In this document: piece after piece, positions 47,212 to 58,470 of the stretch
How positions within the stretch are numbered: the first letter of the stretch is position 1
Layout of the letters: the number at the start of each line of letters is the position of its first letter
Assembly: GCA_020726505.1 (NCBI GenBank)
Contig: JAHLEZ010000023.1
Span: 783,720-847,719 of the forward strand
Direction: 5' to 3'
From: Leptodontidium sp. MPI-SDFR-AT-0119
Lineage: Eukaryota > Ascomycota > Leotiomycetes > Helotiales > Leptodontidiaceae
DNA length: 64,000 nucleotides
Made by a program: the position numbers and the translations under genes
Notes under the pieces: generated by a model
What the model saw: the letters and a program-made list of their open reading frames with translations, nothing else
The model's database searches: none
Told to the model about the DNA's origin: nothing

Positions 47212-48334
47212 AAGGGGGCTAATATAACGTGAAATATAAGGAGGCTAGTAGTTATCTTTATTATCGTCGTCTAATAGTTTATTAAGATCTAAAGTATTTT
47301 ATGCCTTACTTTGTTTTTATTTAACTTAGGGGCAGGAGTTTTTTTAATTAAGGGATAAAGGGGTATATCCCCTTTTTAAAAAGTTATAGATTTAAGGGCG
47401 GATTTACGTAATAGAGGCTCGTTAATTATAAGTCACTATTATTAAAGAGATAGCTTTAATTATTAATTCTTTATATAGCTTTTTATAAGTTACTCTTTTA
47501 AAATGCGAAGTCGGTTTTCTTATAGTATTTCTCTTATATATGTCCTTATAAGCTTTATACTACTTCTTAGTATGTATTAACTCGTCGCTTAACTAAAGTC
47601 GACACTAAGTGTATTAGTAAAAGTATTAACTCTAAGAGTATTAGTATTAAGAGAGTTAATTAAGGGGATAAAAGTGTTACGGCTGGCTGAAGGTTAATAC
47701 GGCGAGTTGACTTAAGCTTTATATTTAGACTTAAGGCTACGCTTAGAATCGAGAAGAAAAAACAAGGAGGAAAAGAAAGCTCTCTATAAGGGAGGGCTCG
47801 AGTATATATATATAAAGGACTCTCTTAATAAGGCCTAGCGTAATCGAGTGCTATTTACGTTAATATGTCGCAGGCTCGCCACTTAGTCTTCCCTATCGGG
47901 CTTAGCGCCGTCGCATAGCCAGCGATGCTACGAGCCCGTGTCAGTTAGAATACGAGGCGCATCGTAGGTCGTAACAAAAAGAAGAGGCGGACGACATATT
48001 AACGTCGTTTATAGTAGGTTATTTTACTAAAGGAGAGACGACTTTTAGTTTAACTTAGCGGGTTAAAGGGAAAGCTCTAGTAAAAAGAAGTTATCGACTT
48101 CGTCGTATAAAGGCAGAAGTCAAGGAGGAAAATGAGGGTAATAATAGCGAAGTAGATATTAATTTCACTATTAATAGAGGTTTTAATACTACTATTTATT
48201 AAGTTATAAGGCTTAATATAAGCCTTTCTTGTATTTGAGCTTTTAGGTCGTAACTATTTATAAGAGAATTAAGGGGAAGAGGATGTTTACTATCTTTTTA
48301 AACAAGTTAAAAAGAGTTATAAATAATATAACGC
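47212..48334 (+). repeat. Subtelomeric repeat, left (inverted) arm
   Basis: In reverse complement this matches 62814-63617 over its whole length once solo LTR 47675-47976 is removed (about 816 versus 804 bp). The most coding-like part is 47977-48205, read on the plus strand (KEEADDILTSF, FTKGETTFSLT, RLRRIKAEVKEENEG), shared with the right arm. The family is not recognised. G1 inserted at its left end. It is RIP-decayed, with a sharp switch to normal base composition at 48335. Confidence 0.85.
47675..47976 (-). repeat. Solo LTR of the G1/G2 chromovirus family
   Basis: 302 bp, TGTTACGGCTGG to GGTCGTAACA, with a perfect TSD AAAAG (47670-47674, 47977-47981). No internal sequence. The right subtelomeric arm lacks it at the matching site, which confirms the insertion. 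Confidence 0.95.
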
Positions 48335-48529
48335 CCAATAGGCACGAAGCGCAGGCGCCCTCTTTAGAAGCGCTCTTTCCGCTATCGTAGACCTCTCTCC
48401 GAGGCCCATCGCCAATACCTGAAGTCACGCTCCCCTATTAACCAGTGTTTAAGAGTCGCTACGAGCTCGAGTGGCAAAGGCAGATTGCCTTTACTACCGT
48501 CTTTTATGTCACAAAGTATAAATACAAAA
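48335..48529. other. Boundary and upstream sequence of the Myb-like pseudogene
   Basis: GC-richer sequence between the subtelomeric repeat and the first ATG of the pseudogene. A minus-strand frame (48382-48597) has no recognisable motif and is taken as chance. Nothing else is seen. Confidence 0.6.
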
Positions 48530-49165
48530 ATGTCGCTTAGCGACTCAACCCTTAGTCTATTATCTAGAGCTCCCTCACCGACACTAACCGAGATCACGTT
48601 CCGCCCACACTCCGCACACTGCTACGCCTTCACGGCGACGATCTAGGACGGTTATGACAGGCGAGGAGTCTCTCTCGCCCAGTTAGCTCGACTTATCGCG
48701 AGCACCGGCCACGTGGGGAAGATTAACGACTTCACTATTAAGCCAATTAAGCAACATTTGTACCTCTTAAGTGGCTTCAACCGGCATATATCCTCAGCGA
48801 TTACCACGGAGGCAAATCATGTCCACGTCGATGTGTCGCGTACCCGACACCAGGATGGCAAAACCGTTAATACTAGGGCCTTTATATCGCGGGGGAGTAA
48901 GCCCCCAAGTAGCGATGAGAGTGGATTAAGCGACAGCGATCCTGAACTCGGCAGCGATGGTGACAGTGACGGATGTTCGAGCGAGGACGAGCTGAGCCGT
49001 TCAGGCACGAGGATAAATGTCCCATGGGATATTATAAACGAGTAGCGCTTGCTGGCGTACAAGAAGGAGCGCAAGTCGTGGAAGTGGATCTTCCGCCAGT
49101 TCTTAGGCAGGACTCAGGCTGTAGTACGCACACGTTTGACTATCATACAGGCCAAAAGCGAGTAG
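48530..49165 (+). pseudogene. Myb/SANT-like DNA-binding protein, two nonsense codons
   Basis: One frame of 212 codons runs from ATG 48530 to TAG 49163-49165 with only two internal stops, TAG at codon 39 (48644) and codon 172 (49043). N-terminal segments RRGVSLAQLARLI and TGHVGKINDFTIKPI are followed by an acidic Ser/Asp-rich linker (residues about 130-160). The C-terminus is a Myb-like helix-turn-helix: RLLAYKKERKSWKWIFRQFLGRT, then AVVRTRLT. This architecture is common in fungal Myb-type proteins of unknown role. Both TAG codons can come from CAG or CGG by C-to-T/G-to-A change. It is the island gene closest to the left repeats, so RIP leakage is a plausible cause. Confidence 0.75.
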
Positions 49166-49399
49166 GCTTCTTCGCGCAAGTGGATAGGCGGCTCTTAGTG
49201 CAAACTTGTCCGTTAATATCTGTCGAGATAAACCGAGTAATCCGGAAACATTGCAGTAGAAGTATTGATCCCTTGAGATCTAATTCCTTTTATTCCACCA
49301 AAATCCGTCTGTATTCTAATACAAAGACCTCCTATTCCAAGCTCTGCCCACCTCCTATTTCAGTCCCCTAAACCATCTCCTACTTTCCAGGCAACGAGC
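49166..49399. other. Intergenic region, convergent 3' ends
   Basis: Separates the plus-strand Myb-like relic from the minus-strand 2EXR gene. A continuing plus-strand frame to 49371 has no recognisable content. Confidence 0.6.
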
Positions 49400-50107
49400 C
49401 TATGGAAGATTCAAATCAAGTCGTGGCAAAGGCATCTGAAACTGCTTGATATCCTCTATCCTCTCCTCTCTATCCTCATCATCCTCGCCATGCACCACCC
49501 TCGTCATAGAATCGAGGTCCCTCGTTCCTCCACCGGTCTCCCTCCAGTCCTGGTACGTCCCTAACGTCTGTTGATCAACCCACTCCCCCGTTGCCCTGGA
49601 TATGATCCTCACATTCGACTTGGGACACGATCCGAAGTATCCTTCTTCGATGTACTGCGTGAAGTATAGCAGGTCCTTGACCACCAGGAGATCGACACGA
49701 GCGAGCTTCGAAAAGTCGTCGAAAGTTTTTCTATGATGATTCCACCAATCTTCTTCTTCATAATCTGTGACGTCCAAAAGCTCGATTCTCAAATGCCTGA
49801 TGTCGTTGATGGGGAGGCCCATATGACCCCAGAGCATTTCACTGATAATGTGGATGACATCGTGATCAAAGTTTGCCCAGATGTATCGTGACCCAGACAA
49901 AGAGACGAACGACTTTTGGTAGCTGCAAAGCTCACGAGATTCTCGGGATGCTCTCGTTACAGCTGGTGGTGGGGTAGGTGACCAGCAGCCTGGCCTACTC
50001 GACGAGCTGGATCCGTTGACCTTGACGACTCGATCTTCTGTTGCGAGTGCCCAGATCTGCGCGCGAAGTTCAGGGATGAGCCGTGGGAAAGGGTGGAAGG
50101 TAGCCAT
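49400..50107 (-). CDS. 2EXR domain protein
   Basis: An intact single-exon frame of 235 codons. The N-terminus FHPFPRLIPELRAQIWALA is the first helix of the fungal 2EXR (F-box-like) domain. RVVKV, SPTPPPAVTRASRESRE, and an ExR-type segment further on (SRYIWANFDHDVIHI) complete the domain over residues about 4-105. The acidic C-terminus (HGEDDEDREERIEDI) is low complexity. 2EXR proteins are expanded in plant-associated and saprotrophic ascomycetes; their biochemical role is not settled. Base composition and codon use look normal, with no RIP stops. The start at MATFHPFP is chosen because the domain begins directly after it. Confidence 0.88.
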   Translation of the reverse strand: MATFHPFPRLIPELRAQIWALATEDRVVKVNGSSSSSRPGCWSPTPPPAVTRASRESRELCSYQKSFVSLSGSRYIWANFDHDVIHIISEMLWGHMGLPINDIRHLRIELLDVTDYEEEDWWNHHRKTFDDFSKLARVDLLVVKDLLYFTQYIEEGYFGSCPKSNVRIISRATGEWVDQQTLGTYQDWRETGGGTRDLDSMTRVVHGEDDEDREERIEDIKQFQMPLPRLDLNLP

Positions 50108-50662
50108 GATTGAGTCGGTGCTTTCGACGATGAACGGAGTGACGTTGAAGTCAAGAAGAGAGCGATAGTTGGTTCTTTAGTCTCTCGTTTAGATCTCGTT
50201 TAAATAGAGTTTGATTCTTCGAGCTAGGTCTTAAGAAGCAGGAAGTAGCGGCTGCGCAGCTGCGAAGGGAAGGTGTGCAAAGATTTCCATTTATTTTTAG
50301 AGCATAAGAAATTGGATGACGTCACGTTTCCAATTCTAATCTTGTTTAATTCACTTGGCAACAGCTTGTGATCTTTCGAAGTATTCAGAGGTTATTATTT
50401 TACGCACATGCGACGGGTACCTGAAGCTCTCGTTGCTGATCAGTTGATGGGTCGCATTCCTACAAAGGCATAGATATTTACATTGTAATGTACAGCTCGA
50501 GCACTCAAAGGCCCGTAGACATTGAAATTTGATACTTTGTGACCGAGACCAAAACGGAAGAAGCTTGAGCAGCAGCGCTATATGTACAAGATGTGTTCAT
50601 TCACAACTCAGAGGATCAGATCCCCATGTTGAATTGTCCAACATTCCCGTATTCTACCTCCT
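50108..50662. other. Intergenic region between the 2EXR gene and the chitinase 3' end
   Basis: Both neighbours are on the minus strand, so this is the 2EXR promoter side and the chitinase 3' flank. Short frames here are not supported. No repeat was seen. Confidence 0.6.
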
Positions 50663-53600
50663 TCAACTTTTACCACAAGCGAGTCCCTTTCCTTTCAGCG
50701 AGGTGATTCTGTCCAAATCCTTTTTGATAGGACCTAGCTTGTTCACTTCCGCGTCCTTCATTCCTCGCCTGATACTCGCGACTTCCTTGAATGGCCGCAG
50801 ATTCACTCCTCCCAGCAACATGCCAAAGATATTTATCAATGCATTATCAGGATCATCGACCACCGAATAAATACCCACAGCGATGTTTCCAAGTTCTCCA
50901 GCAACGTTGATGATAGTGCGCAGCACGGTAGCGCCTAATGAGCCCGCCGTCTGACCTACTATCGGTATGAACATCAGGAAGGCAGTGACGAAGTTCAAGA
51001 TCATGCTTTTGCGCTCAGCTTCTATGAGTTTATTAGCGGTTTCGACGACTGAATTCATGTTGGCGATAGCGAATTGCATTATGAGGGCAGGCAAAGAACC
51101 CGAATCCACGATGTCAGCGCGCGAAACCGAAAAGAGATCAGCATCCTTGTTCTCACTCTCCATGCGAGTCGTGAGGGCTCGCATCTCCTTGTACTTCTCG
51201 CCGATGACGCCTTTAGGATTGGGAATCTTAATATTGCTTGCCATTGGGTAGTTACTGTTGGGGGTCAAGAAGTCAGAGCTTGTTCTGTGCTGTTCATAAG
51301 GGGCAGATGTGACAAAACAAAAGAATAGTGTATCGATTTGGGTCACTTACCGCCAATATATGTTGAGTCTTTTCATGCAGTCCTTGACATCACTGCCTGC
51401 TGTTTGACATCCGCTGTGAAGCATAACCGTTCGATCGCCCCATGTTATCCAACTTTTGTCAATGCCGAATTTGTCTGCGATGTCCTTGAAGAAGCCATCT
51501 TCGTTCAACAGTTTGTAGGTTATGCTGGGCTGCGAGGCAAAAGTTGGGGTATAGTCGTAGTCAAGTGTAGTTGGGCAATCGACCTTGACATTGACCTTCC
51601 CACCCTTGCAGGGGGAGCCGCCGACTTGTACGCAATCTGGGCCACAACCCATGAAACCACAAGCGGATTTGCAGCAATTTTGCCTTTCCTCCGTACATTC
51701 AAAGAAGCCAGACTTTTGAGCGCCACCCACTGGAATGATTGCAAAGTCAGTTATGCATGCTCCGTGTAATGTGAAACTCTGCTATGAATTGAAGCAAAGT
51801 GCATGATAGGTATTACTTACTGTACTTGTAGATCTGCAATGGCACTTGAGTCTCCATTGCGTCCTCGTAGACGGCGAATTTCTTGTCGTAGCCACCTTTG
51901 ATGAGACTGTCGTACGAGTTCAAGGCATCTCCCAGAATGGCGACCTCGGCGGCTACAAGGTAATTGTCCATACATTCAGCAGGTATCTTAGAGGTATCTT
52001 TTTCCAGCTGATCCAGCGAGCGATATTTGGCCGTGCATTGGGTCTTGTCGTGAAATTTGATGGTTTCTCCGTAGGTGCCATAGAGAGGGTCGTCTTCCAT
52101 AGTCCCGTCGTCTTCGTCATCAGTGTATGCTTGCAGATCCACAGCCCTGCACGCAGTAGAGGGTTAGCAACCGCGAGCACCAAGATGTCTAAGGAATAGG
52201 ATGGGACGTGTCTCAGGAAGATCCTGAGAAGAAAATGGGCTCCCCAACACGTACCAGTCTGTTGTTCCTGCGAAGTTATACTTCGCATATAGCGTTTCGC
52301 GGCTGGCTTTGGTAGAATCTTTCATGTAAGAAACCCATTCCGTGCCACCGCCATATACGACAATGTCAGAATCTTCCACAACATATTGCTGAACGCCGCC
52401 CTCGTCAATGATTTCCTGGATTTCTGCATTCGATATGTACCCAGCTGTATCCGTACACTCACCCTTTGCAGCGTTCGAAAGTCTAGCGCTGCCGGTGAAA
52501 AGACATTGAGGGCCAGTGCATCCAGCCTGTGCCATCTTGAAGGAACGACCATAACTTGAAACACCAACGACTACTTTGTTTGATGCCACTCCGGCCTTCG
52601 TGATCATGGACAGTGCATTTGTTGTCTCGGTGAGGTTGACATGGGATCTCAAACAGTTTCCAGTTGGGCAGCCTGGAGATGTCCACTTGTTGCCGTAATC
52701 CCATTGGCCGTGGAGATCGTATGTCATGTAGACAATGTAATCCAGAGCTGATCCCATGAGCGCAATTGGAAAGGCCTTGAGATACCAGTACGAGGCCGGC
52801 GCGGCGAACGAGACTACCTTTCCCGATCCCACTTTCGATTTTAGCTCGACCAGCGTGTTGTAGTAGTCCATACCTTCAATCGGATCTCCCGCGGGTATTC
52901 CCGGAATATCAGGGGCCCCTGGATATTCCCAATCAACATCGACCCCGTCCAAGCCATGTGTAGAGACAAAAGCCACCACATTCGATATGAAAGTGCCTCT
53001 GTTGCTTGCCTTGGTTGCCTCTTTCAAGATCCGGAATGTGCCTGGCTCAGTACTGAATGCCCAACCTCCGAATGAGATGATCCTCTTGATCCCTGTCATC
53101 GCTTTGAATCTATCAAATTCGTCTTGAGCACCGCTGATATCAATCTTGAAGTCGGTCGTGATGTTGGCGAATGCGAAGTGGACATGCGTGTAGACGGATG
53201 TATCAATGCTATCGACATGCATATGTAAACATGGCCTATTCCAGTTCCAGCTTTCGAAGTAGGCGATCTTGATCTTCGACGCAGGCTTGCCGCTTGAAAT
53301 GATGTCCATGCCGCAGTTGGCAATGCAGCCGTTTGTGCCTTTCGCGGACGTTCCAGGCGCGCCGGTTTCAGACTTTGAAATGAGGCAAAAGTCGGCAGTA
53401 GTCCCACACTGGCCCCAAATATTGCAGCAGACCTTGAGTGGGCAAGCATTCAATTCTGTCAAATTGGTGCCAGATGATGGTTTTTGAGTTCCGGGGACTG
53501 TGGGACCACAGACTGCATTCGCAACAGGAGCTGGCATAGGGGCACTTCCTGTACTCAGGCACATATTGACACCAACCCAGAGGATGTTGCAGCCGTTCCA

Positions 53601-55070
53601 GCCCCAAGTGTTTTTATTGAATTCCTCCAATTTTGCAGTGGTGAGGCCGTTGGAAGCTGCAATTTTTGAGCAACTATCATCTGCTTTGGTTTGGTACACG
53701 AAGCATGATCCATCCGAGTTTGGTTTTGGTTTGATATCCGGCAAAGTGCCTTTTCCACAGCACACAATACCGCCTGGAGCCAAAGTCGAGCATAACGTTG
53801 GGTCTTTGTTGAATTCTGTGAATTGAGCTGCAGTAATGCCGCATTTGGATGCGAGTGCACCACAAGAGTCTCCGGATTCGATTTTGCGTGTTTGACAGGT
53901 CCCATCCGAGTTGGGAGGGGGAGAAGTTGAAGGTAAGGTTCCTGACGAGCAACATACGACCTCGCCGACAGTGAGGGTGTTGCAAAAGTTCGTGCGAGTA
54001 TTGTATTTAGTTAGGTCAGTCTGAGAAATCCCGCATCGTGCTGCGACTGCGAAACAACCATCGTTGGCTATCACTTTCGCCGTTTTGCACTCGGCTCGGG
54101 CAGCGAGTAGACCTCGAAAAGACTGGAATTCAGATGACCTCTTGACAGGTTCGGTACTGTTGCTTGTCCGGTTGACAGCGACAGTGGTATCTGGGACATT
54201 GAACTTCAGATTCACCAGAGTTCCTGCTTCATCAACTCCAGTTGCGCATTTGCCGTCATTCCAGGCTTTGACAGCGTCCTGTACGAAGGCAAGATCTCCA
54301 GACAAGCTCGCTACGATGCCGATCGCATAGTCAGACCCGCGGCCCCCAGTGTTGCAGAGCTGGGCGACGAAGGACTCTGGGACACCACCCTTTTGCACAT
54401 ACGTTTGAAAGCTGCTGAGAAGTTGAGCTGTGACGCTTTGCTGGTGGACTTCTTTGCCGGAATAAAGGCCAACCACAGATCCCCCGGAGTAGGCGAAAGA
54501 AACGGTATTGTTGTCGCAGGAAATAGGTATGGATGACACGTAACTGTTGATTTGATTGATGGCAGCGAGTACGCCAGTTGAGGAGCGGCCAGTAGGGCCT
54601 CTCGTGGAGATCTTCACAGGAACGTTGACCTGGGCATGGTTTGGGGTTGAGCAGATGGAAGCGGTACCCAGGTCTTGGCCGACATTTCTGGCAACACCAT
54701 AGTCTGCCGTGCATGCTCTGATCGCAGTTTTATCGTTTTTGCTTTCAAGATCTTGTGCCACTGCAAACTCCAGCAACATGGTGTCATTGCAAAGCGCTAG
54801 ACGAGCAGCATCCGGATAGACGAACCATTCTTTCTTGGAGGCCAAATCGGTACACGTAGACGGACATGCTTCGAGCAGATAATCAGGCGTTCTGTCATTG
54901 GCAAGTTTGAAGTCTTTCAGGGCCGTTTCGACGTTGGGCTTGTCGGTGGGATCAATTAACTGTCTTGAGCTGACATGATCCAATCCAACATTGGTATTCG
55001 ACGCGACAGCGCCCACAGCGAGGGTGAAGAAGACGTATCCAACAGCTTCCCGCTGAAGAGAGAAAATCAT
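50663..55070 (-). CDS. Large secreted LysM/GH18 chitinase, killer-toxin alpha/beta-like
   Basis: Four exons: 55070-52255, 52146-51821, 51729-51351 and 51254-50663. Donors are GTACGT, GTAAGT, GTAAGT and all acceptors AG. Phases agree, giving 1370 residues. Signal peptide about 1-24; N-terminal region to about 310 with a Lys-Arg site (310-311); three LysM-like Cys-rich repeats (about 328-375, 391-440, 455-505); hevein-type chitin-binding domain (about 530-585); GH18 catalytic domain from about 598. It has SFGGW and the DxxDxDxE motif with D708, D711, D713 and E715 (proton donor). The C-terminal third is acidic, then Cys-rich, then holds a hydrophobic segment (LNFVTAFLMFIPIVGQ). Known fungal subgroup-C chitinases share this plan and resemble the alpha/beta subunit of yeast killer toxins. 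Catalytic residues are intact. A role in attacking or remodelling chitin walls is inferred. Confidence 0.93.
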
Positions 55071-55578
55071 GATAGACCAAAGACAAGAGAAAAAGTGACG
55101 AAGAAAGCTCTAAGAGAACCTCAGATCGAAAAGAACAGCATATGAAGAAAGATGAAAGGTCAATAGGAACGGCAAGGTCTGACACTTGCTCCGATCTCCT
55201 TGCTCTTTCAAGAGCTCCTTGGGCAGCATCACGCCAGATTGGAATCATGGTTCTCTCGCCCATGTCGGTCTTGATGCGCAGATGAATTTCGCGTCAGTCT
55301 GGCCCGGCCTTACTATTGCTTGGCGTATGAATGTAGCAGGAGGTAGGTTAGCCAAGTATTGATGCAATGTTGAAGCCGTGGAAGATGGAGCCGGTGGACC
55401 CTGATAAAGTGTGATTGTTGAAAGAAACATTCCTTTCCCTGTCGTCGGAAGAAACTCTCGCTTGCATTAGACCGTACCTGCATGTACCTCGGTACCTCCC
55501 GAATCAGGTCTAATTTCAAAACGGGCCGCCTCTGCCACCCACACCCGCCCCCTGCCAATGACCTCCGACGCTACTGTA
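55071..55578. other. Upstream region of the chitinase gene
   Basis: Contains the probable chitinase promoter (minus strand). Minus-strand frames at 54952-55558 have no recognisable domain. No clear TATA box or known operator could be assigned. Confidence 0.5.
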
Positions 55579-55735
55579 CGGAAGGGGGTTCCAAGTGGGT
55601 CTCGTCCACTGTGGTCAGTGGCAAGGTACTGTTAACCATAGAATAACGTCGAATACTCTAATTCTCCCCACAAATTTCTATAAGTAGCGAAAGAAAATAC
55701 CAGGATGAGACCCACTTGAAACCCCACCCCCTTCG
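55579..55735. mobile_element. MITE candidate 1 (TA target site)
   Basis: 157 bp flanked by TA on both sides (55577-55578, 55736-55737). The ends form an imperfect terminal inverted repeat of about 30 bp: left CGGAAGGGGGTTCCAAGTGG, right (reverse complement) CGAAGGGGGTGGGGTTTCAAGTGG, both continuing GTCTCRTCC. No coding. The TA duplication suggests mobilisation by a Tc1/mariner-superfamily transposase (inference). Confidence 0.7.
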
Positions 55736-55881
55736 TACTTCCTTCCAGGTTGCGATGCATCTCGCCTAAATCCTTGCTCTGAACTTCGACGCAGATGCAG
55801 AGGTCAAGAGACTTGCTCAATTGAGTAAGTAGGTAACACAGGATTCAGCAGATACCAAGGATTCCAGACCAATACGAAGTA

Positions 55882-56080
55882 TCCCCTTAAGTGCGACAAG
55901 CGCACTCTTCCAGGCTATGCCGCCTGAAGCGAGATGCTGATCAGCACTAGTTTACAGGGCAATTAGCGCTTTCGCCATCCTGAATATTTGTGAGGCTCGC
56001 TTATTAGTGATCGTCCAGCAACTACTTACAGTGTTTGCTACAGGGTCTATAGGCTGCGCAACGAGTCGCACTTAAGGGGA
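55882..56080. mobile_element. MITE candidate 2 (pogo/Fot-like, TA target site)
   Basis: 199 bp between TA dinucleotides (55880-55881, 56081-56082), with a perfect 16-bp terminal inverted repeat TCCCCTTAAGTGCGAC. No coding. End structure and TA target fit a Tc1/mariner (pogo/Fot-type) miniature element. It differs in sequence from candidate 1. Confidence 0.75.
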
Positions 56081-56423
56081 TACCTCCTTGCCATAGATTA
56101 TGAACAGGCGCGAAAGGCGAAATTGGCCGTGGAAGCTGCTTCAGCCTTGAATGATCAGATTGAACGTACGGGATACAGTCGCACCGTATTCCAGGCCAGC
56201 AGTCATGTCCCAAAGGTTCGCATTAGGAATTCACAAATGATCAAAAACCCGAATTCTAAGAGTTCAGGAAGGCCAAGTGCAATCTACTGATCCAACACAG
56301 CATGCCTTTTCTAATTACAGATAGCGACGGGTTTGAAGACTCTTGATTATGGGACAATGTACATCAATCAAGAAAGCAGCAATGCCAGCCAAAGCAACAT
56401 TCGACTTCCACTTCTTTTCCTTC
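56081..56423. other. 3' flank of the secreted protein gene
   Basis: No gene or further repeat seen. Confidence 0.5.
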
Positions 56424-57495
56424 TCATATTCCACATGCAGAGTAGCCAGCCTGTACCGCTCTGAAATCCTCCATGACCTGCAAATGTTCTTTAGCTACTT
56501 TCGAGGCATCGCCTGAATCGTAGTAGCCATTGTAGAATTTGTTGAAAGCCTCAGGCGTATTGACTTCCTTAGTCTTGACCCAATCAACTATGTCTCCAAC
56601 AAAGCCTGGCTCAGTGCGCATTCTTAGATCAAACCCGTTGTCTGCGGCAGCACTTTTGACATATGGTGCGTGGTTGATCTCTCGTTCGATGATGGCACTC
56701 CTTAAAGACTCCTTCAAATTTGTCAAAGTGGTCGCGTGGGCAGCCTTCTGAGCTGCAGACAAGCCGGTGATTGTAGTTGCGGAATGCTGACCAACGGCGC
56801 TTAACATCAAGTTGTAGTTTTCTCCCACGGCTGGGGTATTGAAGACTCTCCAGGGACGATATGCAACAGATCGGGCAGGGTTGAATTCCTTCTCGGAGAC
56901 CGTATTTCCGTGCGGGATTGACATCCACTCGGCCGCCAAGCGGGGGTTTGGATTGAGATTTTTTTGGTCGTTGAGATTTGGATTATTGACATCAGTTGGC
57001 AAGAGCCACGTCTTCTTGGGGTCGTATGGCTTGCCATCTGGCTTGCCGTCGATATGTCCCATGAATTCCCAGAAGTAGCAAGATTTGTCCGGTCTGCTAC
57101 CTTTGCAAGGCTCTGAGGGGTTGTCTAACAATACTTCAGGTACAACGGGTTTGCCTATTGTGGACAGTATGATTAGCTCAAACTCTTATCAAGTACATCA
57201 GCCTTAAGAGGGGCCACAATCTGGATGTGAATAGCTTTGGGAGAGAGTAGGGTTGGAACCTGTTGAGCATACCTTTTTTTAACTTCGGAACCTTGTCGGG
57301 GCACTTCTGGAATTCAAGCTTCACCGTGTCGTCCCATTTTCTGCATCTGATACCGATTTTGCGTTGCGCTTCGGGGAGTTCGAGATCCAGCTGGTAAGCA
57401 TTCCAGAGCCAAACACGCTCAAACCCGTTACGAACACCCTTCGAAGCGACCAAAGATATGAAGAATGCGAAGAAAAAGAGCGTTGGAAGCTGCAT
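56424..57495 (-). CDS. Putative secreted protein, unrecognised family
   Basis: Two exons, 57495-57273 and 57154-56424, with a 118-nt intron (GTATGC donor, AG acceptor) that keeps phase; 317 residues. The start MQLPTLFFFAFF is preferred over an upstream in-frame ATG at 57522 because it begins a clean signal peptide (cleavage near residue 18-20, before KGVRNGF). The mature part is soluble, with few Cys (IRCRKW, EFQKCPDK, EPCKGSR, KSCYFWEF, YSACGI) and a Lys/Pro/Asn-rich middle. A helical C-terminal half carries SAAQKAAHATTL and WVKTKEVNTPEAFNKFY. It lies between the chitinase and the LysM-WSC gene, in a secreted-protein cluster. A link to chitin is inferred from position only. No domain was recognised. 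Confidence 0.8.
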
Positions 57496-58470
57496 GATGA
57501 CCCAAGCAAGTAACACTGACAAGTGGCATTGAGAGTGAAAATTTTCGGATTAGAACAAACACAAGAAGGTAACGGTCGATAGATGGGACCGAGGGAACTT
57601 GTCTCGAGACTAGATGGTGAGGACTCGGAGAGTAACAGGGTATCTCACGAGCCCATGTCGGCCGAATGCCAGGATTCAATACAGGACTTTCTAGACCCTC
57701 CAAAACTTCCATGCTTCGACTTGCCCATCCGATATTGGCTAAGAATCTCACAAGCCAACAGCTAGGATCAGACGCCAGATTTGAGCCAAGTATACAGGGC
57801 CTTCTGCATCATGTGCATACACGAGCCAACAGAACATCGAGCTATGCCTTTCATGTCTTCTTCCTCCGTATCTTCAACCATCGCAATAGCCGAAGATTCC
57901 GCCAGAACGCAAAAAGTTTTCATGTTTTTGACCAGGGTTCAGCTGTGCCTTACAGAGCCAAGAATGTCCTCAATTCTTTCGGGAGGCTGAAATGGGGGCT
58001 TCGCTTACTGTAGATAGATTAGATGTACTGGTCCGTCAGATAACCTTATATTGGGTGGCCCATCCTCGGCGATCCCATTGGGAAGGTGGATCGAAGTTTG
58101 CCCCTGTCGAAGTTTGTCTCGCTTGCGGTAATTAAAATGGCATGTTTCCCCCCTTTCTTTAAGAGAGGCCAAGCTTAGAGCAACATCGCCGCAAGGTCCG
58201 CCACGGGCATCAATTGCGATTCAGGAAGGTGGAATTGATTGCTTCCTGATTTTCATGCCGAGAATTCTTTTACATTCAGGGGTACTCAATTGCACCTGTC
58301 TCTATGCGGTTCCGCGTGTGGATGTGCGCATCTCCAGACGAGGCTTGGTCCTGTCAACAGATTCAACACTGGTTCCCGTCTCGTTCTACAGATGTCTCTT
58401 TCCTGAGATATCTCTTTCTCCCTTTCGGCCCTACCATCGAGCATCTCGCATTTCTCTCCAAAGCCTCAAG
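57496..58470. other. Divergent intergenic region
   Basis: About 975 bp between the minus-strand secreted protein gene and the plus-strand LysM-WSC gene; it must carry both promoters. Plus-strand frames at 57666-58013 and 57781-57990 lack recognisable content. No repeat was seen. Confidence 0.55.

Noticed and set aside
1..48334. tRNA or rRNA genes in the AT-rich block
   Set aside because: No cloverleaf-compatible sequence with intact A and B boxes was found by eye; the tRNA-like bases at 25441, 34388 and 45615 are only primer-binding sites.
51074..54714. Several frames on both strands within the chitinase locus
   Set aside because: Shadows of the 1370-residue gene, whose exons have coherent splice sites and complete domain order.
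57583..58013. Plus-strand frames of up to 115 codons upstream of the LysM-WSC gene
   Set aside because: No recognisable motif, overlap each other in different frames, and lie in the shared promoter region.
58255..58470. In-frame N-terminal extension of the LysM-WSC protein
   Set aside because: The first 72 residues have no domain and would bury the clear signal peptide that starts at 58471.
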